From the NCBI GenBank assembly GCA_903927855.1, contig CAIYOL010000369.1, forward strand, positions 1-6,832: 6,832 nt of DNA, read 5' to 3'. Source of the DNA: an uncultured Planctomycetota bacterium (GTDB lineage Bacteria > Planctomycetota > Phycisphaerae > Sedimentisphaerales > Anaerobacaceae). This document shows positions 1-6,831 of this stretch, piece by piece. Below the pieces are notes generated by a model that was given only the letters and a program-made list of their open reading frames with translations, ran no database searches and was not told where the DNA came from. The position numbers and the translations under genes were made by a program. Each line of letters starts with the position of its first letter. Position 1 is the stretch's first letter.

Positions 1-359
1 GGCGTAAATTTCGGATATGCGCAAACCGTGCCGATTGCCACAAATTTTTCGATATTACGGATTCGTCCCTGCTCTATTAGCTGAACCCCCATCATCAGAT
101 TCTTGTAGAAAAACTCACCTGGATGTTCACGATTGGCTCCAATGCCGCCAACGACTGCTGCGAGGTGGATAACAATGTCCGGCCTCATATCGTCGTACAT
201 CCGAACAATGTCACACATGTTAACCATGTCGTAGTCTTCGATTTTCGGCACTAAAATACTCTTGCAGCCTCGTTTTTGCAGCCCTTTGACAATATACCCG
301 CCAAGGAAACCTGCTCCGCCGGTAACAACAATTCGTTTGTCTTCGAAAAAGCCGCTCAT
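1..359 (-). CDS. fcl: GDP-L-fucose synthase, N-terminal 119 codons (3' end beyond window)
   Basis: This enzyme carries out the NADPH-dependent 3,5-epimerisation and 4-reduction of GDP-4-keto-6-deoxy-D-mannose to GDP-L-fucose in the cytosol. The ATG at 359-357 opens [20 protein letters not shown], with the Rossmann GGAGFLG motif at residues 14-20. The family-typical [12 protein letters not shown] lies at about 69-80, followed by FFYKNLMM and then GTVCAYPK at 110-117. E. coli Fcl has GSSCIYPK here; its catalytic Ser107 aligns with Thr111 in this protein, and its Cys109 with Cys113. The tyrosine-lysine pair of the active site lies beyond the window edge. The start is two bases after the gmd stop, so the genes are almost certainly co-transcribed and perhaps translationally coupled. 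The product follows Gmd in the same pathway, which supports the call strongly. The gene is cut by the window, not visibly broken. Confidence 0.93.
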   Translation of the reverse strand, partial: MSGFFEDKRIVVTGGAGFLGGYIVKGLQKRGCKSILVPKIEDYDMVNMCDIVRMYDDMRPDIVIHLAAVVGGIGANREHPGEFFYKNLMMGVQLIEQGRIRNIEKFVAIGTVCAYPKFT

Positions 360-361
360 TA

Positions 362-1369
362 TTATTTCTTACCGTGGTCCTTCAAAATCTTTTCGTGTTC
401 AGCAAGTTTCATATCGGCATCGGTCATCATTCTCGCAAGCTCTTTGAATGTCACCTTGGGTTTCCACTTTAGAACCTTCTTGGCTTTACTTGAATCGCCT
501 AACAAAAAATCAACTTCGGTCGGCCTGTAATATCGCGGGTCTATCTCGACATACTTCTGCCAGTCCAGGTCAAGACAGCCGAATACTTCATCTAAAAATT
601 CTCTGACTGAATGTGTCTCGCCCGTGGCGATGACATAATCGTCGCTTTTTTCCTGTTGCAGCATCAGCCACATCGTCTCGACATAATCACCTGCAAATCC
701 CCAGTCACGCTTTGCATCCAGGTTGCCTAAATACAGCTTATCCTGTAATCCAAGTTTGATTCGCGTCGCTGCTCGCGTGATTTTTCTTGTAACAAACGTT
801 TCGCCGCGCCTCGGCGACTCGTGATTAAACAGGATTCCGTTACACGCAAACAGACCGTAAGCTTCTCGGTAATTCACCGTTTGCCAAAAGCTGTACACCT
901 TTGCACAACCGTAGGGACTCCGCGGATAAAATGGCGTCTTCTCTGTTTGTGGTGTTTCGACAACCTTGCCGTACATCTCGCTGCTGGAGGCCTGATAAAA
1001 CTTCGCCGACTTATTGCTGGAACGAATCGCCTCAAGCAGCCGAAGCGTTCCGATCGCGTCTGTATCAACTGTATAAATAGGCGTATCGAAACTTACTCGA
1101 ACGTGACTTTGTGCACCGAGATTATAAACCTCATCAGGATTGACATCATTTAATATCGAATGAAGATTGCTGCCGTCGGTCAGGTCTCCATAAATCAGTC
1201 GAAGGGCGGGCTGATTGTGAGGGTCTTTATAAAGATGGTCTATTCTGTCTGTGTTAAACGATGAGCTTCGCCGAACAATGCCCCAGACCTGATATCCTTT
1301 TTTCAGCAGTAGTTCCGCAAGATATGAGCCGTCCTGTCCTGTAATACCGGTAACCAGTGCTTTCTTCAT
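362..1369 (-). CDS. gmd: GDP-mannose 4,6-dehydratase
   Basis: Gmd converts GDP-D-mannose to GDP-4-keto-6-deoxy-D-mannose, the first step towards GDP-L-fucose and related deoxysugars. The protein has 335 residues, normal for bacterial Gmd. It begins [20 protein letters not shown], with the glycine-rich cofactor motif GITGQDG at 8-14. The active site is SSSEMYG (Ser129, Glu131, matching E. coli Thr132 and Glu134) and Tyr153-x3-Lys157 in SPYGCAK. The [16 protein letters not shown] block at 182-197 is a Gmd hallmark. The ORF can be extended seven codons upstream to a TTG at 1390, but the ATG at 1369 is preferred: it gives the canonical Gmd N-terminus and has GAGG nine bases upstream. It lies 28 bp after the preceding sugar gene and 2 bp before fcl, within one operon. 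Identification is close to certain from the motifs. Confidence 0.97.
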   Translation of the reverse strand: MKKALVTGITGQDGSYLAELLLKKGYQVWGIVRRSSSFNTDRIDHLYKDPHNQPALRLIYGDLTDGSNLHSILNDVNPDEVYNLGAQSHVRVSFDTPIYTVDTDAIGTLRLLEAIRSSNKSAKFYQASSSEMYGKVVETPQTEKTPFYPRSPYGCAKVYSFWQTVNYREAYGLFACNGILFNHESPRRGETFVTRKITRAATRIKLGLQDKLYLGNLDAKRDWGFAGDYVETMWLMLQQEKSDDYVIATGETHSVREFLDEVFGCLDLDWQKYVEIDPRYYRPTEVDFLLGDSSKAKKVLKWKPKVTFKELARMMTDADMKLAEHEKILKDHGKK

Positions 1370-1378
1370 AATATCTCG

Positions 1379-1382
1379 CCTC
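1379..1382 (-). promoter_or_regulatory. Shine-Dalgarno site that sets the gmd start
   Basis: On the minus strand GAGG, within AGAGAGG, is followed by a nine-base spacer and the ATG at 1369. It lies inside the seven-codon extension that a TTG start at 1390 would require, so it favours the shorter 335-residue Gmd. Confidence 0.65.
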
Positions 1383-1397
1383 TCTGACAATCTTTTG

Positions 1398-2363
1398 TTA
1401 TTTTGCCTGTTTAAAATTTTCTATAATCGCCCGCAGCGCCTCGTCCAGACTTGTTGTCGGCTCCCAGCCTGTCATCTTTTTTATTCGCTCGAGATTCGGC
1501 ACACGTCGCATCATATCTTCGATGGGTCTGCCGTAGGCTTTTTCGTATGGCACAAATTCCTTTTTGCTTTTGCTGTTCGTCATCTCGATGATTTTATCAG
1601 CAAGACCCTCGATGGTAATCTCTTCACTTGAGCCGATATTGTACACCTTTCCTGCTGCCTCCTTACAGTTCATCAAACCTGTGACCGCGTCGATAAGGTC
1701 TTCCACATAACAAAAGCAGCGCCTTTGCTGGCCTGTGCCATATATCAAAACCGGCTCATTCCTTAATGCTCTTTGAACAAAACTAGGCACCACCATTCCA
1801 TATTGACCTGTTTGTCTGGGCCCGATTGTGTTAAAGAACCTGCCAATCACCACGTCCAATTTGTACTGTTGATGGAAAGCCAGGCCCAGAAATTCATCTA
1901 TCGCTTTACTGCAGGCGTATGACCATCGTGACATTCGTGTGCTGCCGAGCACAATATCATCATCTTCACAAAAGGGTACTGTTTCGTTTTTCCCGTAAAC
2001 TTCGCTGCTTGAAGCAATCAGGATTTTTTTGCCGAACTTATTGGCTGTCTCCAGCACCACCTCGGTGCCGCCAATATTGGTTTCTATCGTATGGACCGGC
2101 CTGTCAGCTATCAATTTGACGCCGACAGCCGCAGCTAAATGAAAGACCATGTCGCATTGTTCTGTTAGAGCTTCCATTAGCTCGGCATTGCGGATGTCGC
2201 CTTCAACGAAGTCAAAGCTGGAATGCTTTCTGAGGCCTTCGATATTTTTTAGACTGCCGGTACTGAGATTATCAATAACCGCTGCCTTATGCCCGTCTCT
2301 CAGCAGCCGCTCTGCCAGATGGGAACCTATGAATCCTGCCCCGCCTGTAATAAGCCCTTTCAT
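1398..2363 (-). CDS. Extended-SDR NDP-sugar epimerase/dehydratase, substrate unknown
   Basis: This is a 321-residue NAD(P)-dependent nucleotide-sugar enzyme of the extended short-chain dehydrogenase family, the group that holds UDP-glucose 4-epimerases, UDP-glucuronate decarboxylases and dTDP-glucose dehydratases. The cofactor motif GGAGFIG is at 7-13, with Asp31 after the second strand (VIDNLSTG), which suggests NAD(H). The active site is SSSEVYG at 118-124 plus Tyr149-x3-Lys153 in [25 protein letters not shown] at 176-195 and the C-terminal MMRRVPN block are typical of a widespread but poorly assigned subgroup. The ATG at 2363 has GAGG five bases upstream and gives a complete N-terminal beta strand. 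It is the first gene of the sugar operon, 28 bp before gmd. It could be an epimerase, a 4,6-dehydratase or a decarboxylase; the sequence alone does not decide. Confidence 0.88.
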   Translation of the reverse strand: MKGLITGGAGFIGSHLAERLLRDGHKAAVIDNLSTGSLKNIEGLRKHSSFDFVEGDIRNAELMEALTEQCDMVFHLAAAVGVKLIADRPVHTIETNIGGTEVVLETANKFGKKILIASSSEVYGKNETVPFCEDDDIVLGSTRMSRWSYACSKAIDEFLGLAFHQQYKLDVVIGRFFNTIGPRQTGQYGMVVPSFVQRALRNEPVLIYGTGQQRRCFCYVEDLIDAVTGLMNCKEAAGKVYNIGSSEEITIEGLADKIIEMTNSKSKKEFVPYEKAYGRPIEDMMRRVPNLERIKKMTGWEPTTSLDEALRAIIENFKQAK

Positions 2364-2473
2364 ATAGGCCTCAATGGTATGTAATCAGCTTTCACAGACT
2401 CCGTCCCTGTCGGATGCGGTGGAAAAACAAGCACATCCTGAGCATTTTATCAAACTTTATATTCTTAAAAGTC

Positions 2474-2493
2474 CGAGCACATGAATCTGCTCG
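2474..2493 (-). other. Leader hairpin followed by a short T run, possible attenuator
   Basis: CGAGCA and TGCTCG form a perfect six-base stem around an eight-base loop. On the minus strand it is followed by GAC and then TTTT at 2470-2467. This resembles a weak intrinsic terminator inside the leader of the sugar operon, about 100 bases before the start codon. The stem is short and the T run is displaced by three bases, so it may be inactive or coincidental. Confidence 0.3.
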
Positions 2494-2513
2494 CCGGCCT
2501 TTTATACATAAGT

Positions 2514-2574
2514 ATCGGCAAATAAAGGAGATAGCTTTAGTGAGACGCTCCTCCAACAAGTATTATCAGCCGAT
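2514..2574 (-). other. Nested inverted repeats in the sugar-operon leader, possible structured RNA
   Basis: On the minus strand ATCGGC (2574-2569) is complemented by GCCGAT (2519-2514). Inside this pair AGGAG (2552-2548) is complemented by CTCCT (2530-2526), giving a two-level stem. It lies just downstream of the possible -10 box and upstream of the attenuator-like hairpin. I do not recognise it as a known riboswitch; in particular the conserved c-di-GMP-I core is absent. Stems of five to six bases arise by chance fairly often, so confidence is low. Confidence 0.25.
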
Positions 2575-2586
2575 TTTTCGACAAAA

Positions 2587-2616
2587 ATTATACGTGCTTA
2601 ACATCCTATGGGTTCA
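2587..2616 (-). promoter_or_regulatory. Possible sigma-70-type promoter for the sugar operon
   Basis: The minus strand has a perfect TATAAT at 2592-2587. The best -35 candidate at 18-base spacing is TGAACC at 2616-2611, only three of six matches to TTGACA. It lies downstream of the pterin-operon terminator and about 225 bases before the sugar-operon ATG, which is the expected place. The weak -35 box suggests low or activator-dependent use, or a chance match. Confidence 0.4.
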
Positions 2617-2666
2617 CATCTATTTCCATTGAGCAAAGCGGGGCTACGCTTCCCGTTTTCAATACT

Positions 2667-2688
2667 AAAAAGGCCGTTTTTATCGGCC
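2667..2688 (-). terminator. Intrinsic terminator of the prfB-pepA-folE-pterin synthase operon
   Basis: On the minus strand GGCCG (2688-2684), a seven-base loop ATAAAAA, and CGGCC (2676-2672) are followed directly by TTTTT (2671-2667). This is a textbook Rho-independent layout. It lies about 120 bases after the stop of the pterin synthase gene. The plus-strand reading has only a poor T run after the stem, so the terminator faces the minus strand and separates the two operons. Confidence 0.82.
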
Positions 2689-2808
2689 ACTTTCCTCTGG
2701 GCACTCTTGCTCAATACACTTATCTCTCGTAAATTCAAAAAAAGGGGATATTAGGATGATATGACTTCTGCGGCAGATTATTTTGCTGATTTTTTACCCT
2801 TTGTTTAA

Positions 2809-3606
2809 CTACCCATGGTATGAGCAGCAGGTCTTATCGGTTTCCCAGATTGTTACGCAATGCAGCACCGCTTCGCCGAATTTACCAACCAGCTTCTCCC
2901 ACGCAAAAGCTGCGATATTCTCTACGGTCGGAATCACTTTGGCAAAATACGGCACATCTACGTTCAAATTCTTGTGGTCCACCGATTTTATAAGCTCGTC
3001 GTTTAGTATTCTTTCAAAATCGCTGATACAAAGATTGTTCTCTCCTGCCGGCCTCTTTATCGTAACCTCAACAATATAATTATGCCCGTGACCGGCCGGA
3101 TTTGCGCATTTGCCGAAGACCTTCCGATTGCGTTCATCCGAAAAATCGTTGTTCCAGAGCTTGTGTGTCGCCGCAAATTCAAATTTCTCGCTAAAATAGC
3201 TCATCTTGCAGTCTTCGCAGTCAATCGCTGCCTTTCTGAATGGGTTCAGCGATAGGCTCAATTCTTTCAACTTTGCCGTTCCAAATTTATCAGTCAATTG
3301 TTCTCGTGCCGATTTTAAAAGTTTTGTTATTCCGGGAAAACCGATATGTCTGCCCTGACGAAAGTCCTCTCTTATCTGCTGGGCAAATATCGGCACAACA
3401 TATTTCCGTACACTTGTATCAATATCGCTCACGTTAACGACAAATCCTGTGGTCGGTTCAACCTCACCGGCCAGCTTTACGCATAATTCGAAAAATATTG
3501 CCAATCCCTCACCGGCCGGTTCCGATGCGAACGAATTAAAACCGTTGCTGTCCTCGGGCAAAAAGGGGGTAATCGAAAACCGCACTAATCTTGATAGAAT
3601 ATGCAT
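2809..3606 (-). CDS. 6-pyruvoyl-tetrahydropterin synthase/QueD family protein with degenerate N-terminal duplicate
   Basis: The protein has 265 residues, about twice a single-domain family member. The C-terminal half (about 136-265) is a complete catalytic T-fold domain: zinc ligands His148, His173 and His175 (GHGH), catalytic Cys167 in FGKCANP, the Asp210-His211 pair in VDHKNLN, and pterin-anchoring Glu255 in IWETD. The Cys-x5-HGH spacing matches true 6-pyruvoyl-tetrahydropterin synthases better than the Cys-x3-HGH of QueD. The N-terminal half looks like a decayed copy: PAGEGLAIFFELCVK at 30-44 lines up with PAGHGHNYIVEVTIK at 170-184, and the zinc histidines are replaced by Glu and Leu. The ATG at 3606 is chosen over an upstream TTG at 3612; its ribosome site is weak, and it lies 14 bp after the folE stop. 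FolE makes the substrate of this family. The product is either 6-pyruvoyl-tetrahydropterin (biopterin route) or 6-carboxy-tetrahydropterin (queuosine route). Confidence 0.88.
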   Translation of the reverse strand: MHILSRLVRFSITPFLPEDSNGFNSFASEPAGEGLAIFFELCVKLAGEVEPTTGFVVNVSDIDTSVRKYVVPIFAQQIREDFRQGRHIGFPGITKLLKSAREQLTDKFGTAKLKELSLSLNPFRKAAIDCEDCKMSYFSEKFEFAATHKLWNNDFSDERNRKVFGKCANPAGHGHNYIVEVTIKRPAGENNLCISDFERILNDELIKSVDHKNLNVDVPYFAKVIPTVENIAAFAWEKLVGKFGEAVLHCVTIWETDKTCCSYHG

Positions 3607-3620
3607 AAGCAAAAATACTT

Positions 3621-4208
3621 CTACTTATTGCCCTTGTGCATCAGACTCATAATCTCACTTCGGCTCTTTGGGTCTCTCCTGAATATACCGCGTAGCGCAG
3701 AGGTCACCATTACCGACCCGGGCTTCTTAATCCCTCGAATGGTCATACAGCTGTGTGACGCCTCCAGCACCACCGCAACACCACGCGACTTCAGGTTGTT
3801 CATCAAAAAATCAGCTATCTGGCCCGTAAGTCTCTCCTGGGTCTGGAGCCGGCGGGCAAAGCAGTCCACGATACGGGCCAGTTTGCTTACTCCGAGTATG
3901 ACGCCGCTCGGCAAATATGCAAGATGTGCTGAACCAATAAACGGCATAAGATGATGTTCGCAAATACTGTAAAAAGGTATGTCACGCAGCAAAACTATCT
4001 CGTCGTAGTCTTCGGAAAAAACACTGTTGAGATGTTGTTTTGGGTCCTCGTGCATCCCGGCCAATAGCTCAGCATACATATTTGCCATTCTTGTCGGGGT
4101 TCTCTTTAGTCCCTCACGTTCGATATCTTCACCGACAGCCAAAAGTATCTCTTTGACTGCTTTCTCAATCCTTTCGATATCTACTTTTGCCTTATTTTTT
4201 GAATGCAT
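3621..4208 (-). CDS. folE: GTP cyclohydrolase I
   Basis: FolE converts GTP to 7,8-dihydroneopterin triphosphate plus formate, the entry step to folate, biopterin and queuosine precursors. The protein has 195 residues, a little shorter than E. coli FolE (222) at the N-terminus. The zinc ligands are visible: Cys83 and His86 in [10 protein letters not shown], and Cys154 in HSCMTIRG, matching E. coli Cys110, His113 and Cys181. His152 matches E. coli catalytic His179. [20 protein letters not shown] at 106-125 and the early [10 protein letters not shown] at 36-45 are also family hallmarks. The ATG at 4208 has AAAGG seven bases upstream and starts 12 bp after the pepA stop. The next gene uses its product, so the two form a pathway pair. 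It is a complete type I enzyme with all key residues present. Confidence 0.97.
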   Translation of the reverse strand: MHSKNKAKVDIERIEKAVKEILLAVGEDIEREGLKRTPTRMANMYAELLAGMHEDPKQHLNSVFSEDYDEIVLLRDIPFYSICEHHLMPFIGSAHLAYLPSGVILGVSKLARIVDCFARRLQTQERLTGQIADFLMNNLKSRGVAVVLEASHSCMTIRGIKKPGSVMVTSALRGIFRRDPKSRSEIMSLMHKGNK

Positions 4209-4220
4209 ATCTTTACCTTT

Positions 4221-5753
4221 TTATTTGGCTATGTTCATAAGATAAGTAGTCAGCAGCCGAACGCCGAATCCGCTCGAGCCTTCTGTCGTGTACCCTGTGG
4301 TACTTTCGAATAGGTCTACCCCCGCGATATCCAGGTGGGCCCACTTTGCATCACCTGCGAACTGTCTCAAAAAGGCGGCACCATTGCATGCCCCGCCCCA
4401 TCTGCTTCCGGTATTTTTCAGGTCGGCTATCTTGCTCTTCATCTCCTCTGCGTACTCATCGCCGCTCGGCAGGGGCCAGACTTTCTCTCCGCTTTCTTCT
4501 GCTGCTGTTTGTAATTGTTTTATCAATTTCTCGTCGTTTCCCATTAGCCCCGCCATATACTTGCCTAAAGCAACCTTGCATGCGCCGGTCAGCGTCGCTA
4601 TGTCAATGATAACAGCGCAGTTTTCCTTGACGGCGTATGCAAGTCCGTCGCAGAGTATCATTCTGCCTTCAGCATCGGTATTCAATACCTCAACCGTTTT
4701 GCCGCTGAACGTTGTGATAATGTCACCGGGCCGGTAGCTCGTCCCGCTTGGCAAATTTTCCGCTGATGGAATTATCCCGAGAATATTAAGGGGAAGTTTT
4801 AATTCCGCCGCCGCTTTCATTGTCCCTAAAACGGCGATTCCTCCGGTCTTATCTAACTTCATCTCATCCATTTTATCTGCCGGCTTGATACTTATCCCGC
4901 CGGAATCAAAAGTTATCGCTTTGCCTACTAAAGCAATCGTGGGTCGCCCCTTCGCTGCCTTACCGGCAGGGGTGTATTTCAAAACAATAAATCTGGGAGG
5001 ACTCGCAGACCCCGAGCCGACCGCAAGCACGCCGCCCATGCCCTTTGCGGCCATTTGCTTTTCATCAAAAACTGTGCAAGCCAGGCCCGTCGTATTTTTC
5101 GCTACCCTTTTTGCTTCTGCCGCAAGTGCCTCAGGATTTATTATGTTGGCAGGCCGGTTCGTCAGCGTCCGCGCGTAACTTTGTGCCTTGCCGATAATAA
5201 TCCCGCTCGCAAGGCCTTTGTTCAGCTTCGTTATCTTTGCCTTGTCAGAATCTATTACTTCGACGTTGAGCGATTTAAGCCGTCCATTTTCGCTCTCGGT
5301 GACAAATTCGTCGTAGCGATAGCTGCCGAGATATGTCCCTTCGGCCATAGCCCTGCCCATCGCGGTCAAATCTAACTTGCCGTCGAGTGCCCGATGCAGC
5401 GCTAAGCTGAGACTTTCTGCTTTTAGTTCCACCGATTTCTTTGCCGCGTTGGCCGCCGCTTTGCGAACCGTATCAAGTGTCGCCTTCTTTTTCTCACCTA
5501 AGCCAACCAGCAGCAATCTTTTGGCTCCTATACTGTCGTTGCCGTAAACGACGGCGCTGGTCCCGGCTTTGCCTTTGAAATCCCCCAGCTTAATCACTTG
5601 TTCAATGGCGCCGCCGAGTTTTTGGTTGAGTTCAGCGTTTAATTTGTCCAGCCCTTTGGCGTCGCTGAAATGCCCCGTGGCAAGCAGGCTTGTTTCACAC
5701 TTGCTGAAATCAATCTTGTGTGTTTTCAGTTCGACTTCGATAATTTCTTTCAT
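4221..5753 (-). CDS. pepA: Leucyl aminopeptidase, peptidase family M17
   Basis: This is a cytosolic two-metal aminopeptidase that removes N-terminal residues, preferably leucine, from peptides and takes part in protein turnover. At 510 residues it is of normal length, with an N-terminal macro-like domain (about 1-170) and a C-terminal catalytic domain. Metal ligands are Lys278 and Asp283 in VGKAITFDSGG, Asp301 in KLDKTGG, and Asp360 and Glu362 in the family signature NTDAEGR. Catalytic residues are Lys290 (SIKPADKMDEMK) and Arg364. No signal peptide is visible. E. coli PepA also binds DNA in Xer recombination and carAB control, but nothing here tests that role. The ATG at 5753 lies four bases after the prfB stop, with AAGG nine bases upstream inside the end of prfB, so translation is probably coupled. 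The enzyme appears intact. Confidence 0.96.
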   Translation of the reverse strand: MKEIIEVELKTHKIDFSKCETSLLATGHFSDAKGLDKLNAELNQKLGGAIEQVIKLGDFKGKAGTSAVVYGNDSIGAKRLLLVGLGEKKKATLDTVRKAAANAAKKSVELKAESLSLALHRALDGKLDLTAMGRAMAEGTYLGSYRYDEFVTESENGRLKSLNVEVIDSDKAKITKLNKGLASGIIIGKAQSYARTLTNRPANIINPEALAAEAKRVAKNTTGLACTVFDEKQMAAKGMGGVLAVGSGSASPPRFIVLKYTPAGKAAKGRPTIALVGKAITFDSGGISIKPADKMDEMKLDKTGGIAVLGTMKAAAELKLPLNILGIIPSAENLPSGTSYRPGDIITTFSGKTVEVLNTDAEGRMILCDGLAYAVKENCAVIIDIATLTGACKVALGKYMAGLMGNDEKLIKQLQTAAEESGEKVWPLPSGDEYAEEMKSKIADLKNTGSRWGGACNGAAFLRQFAGDAKWAHLDIAGVDLFESTTGYTTEGSSGFGVRLLTTYLMNIAK

Positions 5754-5757
5754 CTTG

Positions 5758-6831
5758 CTAATCCTTGTCTTTTCTTTCTGTTTTTGCTTCCTGTCCTTTA
5801 TTCTTATTTTTAATTCTGTGTCTTAAATAGCCTTCGATGAAGATGTCAAGGTCTCCGTCCAGCACCGAATCCACATTCCCCGTCTGGATATCCGTTCGAT
5901 GGTCCTTGACCAGTTGGTAGGGCTGCAGCACGTAGCTCCGTATCTGGTTGCCCCACGCTATTTCGCCCTTATTACCGTACACTTTCGCAATTTCGGCGTC
6001 GCGCTTTTGCTGCTCAAGCATATACAGCTTGCTCTTCAGCATCTTCATTGCCTCCGCTTTGTTGCGATGCTGACTTCGGTCGTTCTGGCATTGTACCGCA
6101 ATACCTGTGGGTAGATGCACAATTCTTACTGCCGAGCTGACTTTGTTGACGTGCTGGCCGCCTGCTCCGCCTGCGCGATAGAAATCTATTTTGAGGTCTT
6201 CTTCGTTTATGTCAATATCAATATCCTCGGATTCAGGCACGACATCGACTGCCGCGAAGCTCGTATGCCGTCTTTTGTTTGAGTCAAATGGGCTTATTCG
6301 CACCAGTCTGTGAACGCCCAGTTCGCAGGAGAGGTAGCCGAACGCGAACGGCCCGCTTATCTTCAGCGTCACTGACCGAAGACCCGCCTCTTCGCCGGGA
6401 GAAATATCAAGCTCCTCGACCTTGTATTTTTTTGATTCGAAATATCTCCCGTACATCCGCAGCAGCATACTGACCCAGTCACAGCTTTCTGTCCCGCCTG
6501 CCCCTGCGTGAATACTGAAAAAGCAGTTCTTCGCGTCATCAGGGCCGCATAATAGTCCCTGCAGCTCGATTTGTCCGCATTGCTTTATTAATGCAGCCAA
6601 ATCATTTTCTAATTGGTTCAGCTCTTCCTGGTCCGATTCAGCCGCCGCCATATCGAATAGCTCCGCCAAATCTTTGACCTCGTTGGTAAGTTCTTCCACC
6701 GGCTCAATTACTGATTTAAGTGCGCTTAATTGTGTGACTACCGATTGTGCTGAATCAGAATTGTCCCAGAACCCCGGCTTGGTCATCTTCTCTTCTAATT
6801 GTGCCCGTTGTGCCTTTTTGCCGGGCAAATC
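5758..6831 (-). CDS. prfB: Peptide chain release factor 2 (5' end beyond window)
   Basis: RF2 reads UGA and UAA stop codons on the ribosome and triggers peptide release. Counting from the TTG at 6828, the stop-reading tripeptide Ser-Pro-Phe is at 179-181 (RISPFDSNKRRHTSF) and the catalytic Gly-Gly-Gln at 223-225 (GAGGQHVN). SPF separates RF2 from RF1, which has Pro-x-Thr. The coiled N-terminal region with PGFWDNSDSAQ is present. The TTG is probably an internal leucine codon: GAT at 6831-6829 continues the frame, and Asp-Leu-Pro-Gly-Lys-Lys aligns without gaps to E. coli from Asp26, the residue made at the programmed frameshift. About 25 codons are therefore missing off the edge. The C-terminus carries a lysine-rich tail of about 18 residues beyond E. 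coli RF2. It leads the operon, with pepA four bases downstream. Confidence 0.96.
   Translation of the reverse strand, partial: DLPGKKAQRAQLEEKMTKPGFWDNSDSAQSVVTQLSALKSVIEPVEELTNEVKDLAELFDMAAAESDQEELNQLENDLAALIKQCGQIELQGLLCGPDDAKNCFFSIHAGAGGTESCDWVSMLLRMYGRYFESKKYKVEELDISPGEEAGLRSVTLKISGPFAFGYLSCELGVHRLVRISPFDSNKRRHTSFAAVDVVPESEDIDIDINEEDLKIDFYRAGGAGGQHVNKVSSAVRIVHLPTGIAVQCQNDRSQHRNKAEAMKMLKSKLYMLEQQKRDAEIAKVYGNKGEIAWGNQIRSYVLQPYQLVKDHRTDIQTGNVDSVLDGDLDIFIEGYLRHRIKNKNKGQEAKTERKDKD

Larger units (their letters stand above)
2364..2666 (-). promoter_or_regulatory. Non-coding promoter/leader region of the sugar operon
   Basis: About 300 bases lie between the terminator of the pterin operon and the first sugar gene. 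I see no convincing gene here: the one longer open frame, on the plus strand at 2414-2632, resembles no family I know. The minus strand holds a possible -10 box at 2592-2587 and, downstream of it, several inverted repeats listed separately. The most likely content is the promoter and a long 5' untranslated leader of about 220 bases. Confidence 0.55.

Noticed and set aside
874..1068. Minus-strand 64-codon frame inside gmd
   Set aside because: It is in a different frame within gmd, Arg/Cys-rich with no domain, so a shadow frame.
1370..1390. TTG start extending Gmd by seven residues
   Set aside because: The extension spans the GAGG ribosome site of the better ATG and departs from the usual Gmd N-terminus.
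2461..2500. Short minus-strand ORF reading MYKRPASRFMCSDF as a leader peptide
   Set aside because: It is only 14 codons, has no good ribosome site and no run of regulatory codons, so chance is the simpler explanation.
2414..2632. Plus-strand open frame of 72 codons in the intergenic gap
   Set aside because: No recognisable family, no clear ribosome site, biased composition, and it runs antisense through the probable promoter and leader of the sugar operon.
2636..2651. Inverted repeat AAGCG/CGCTT just downstream of the terminator
   Set aside because: A five-base stem without a T run in either direction, too weak to call a second terminator.
2364..2808. c-di-GMP riboswitch or tRNA in the gap between the operons
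   Set aside because: The conserved c-di-GMP-I core and the tRNA T-loop and CCA-end patterns were looked for on both strands and not found.
4288..4737. Plus-strand open frame of 149 codons antisense to pepA
   Set aside because: It lies wholly inside the well-supported pepA gene and its translation resembles no family; it is a shadow of pepA codon use.
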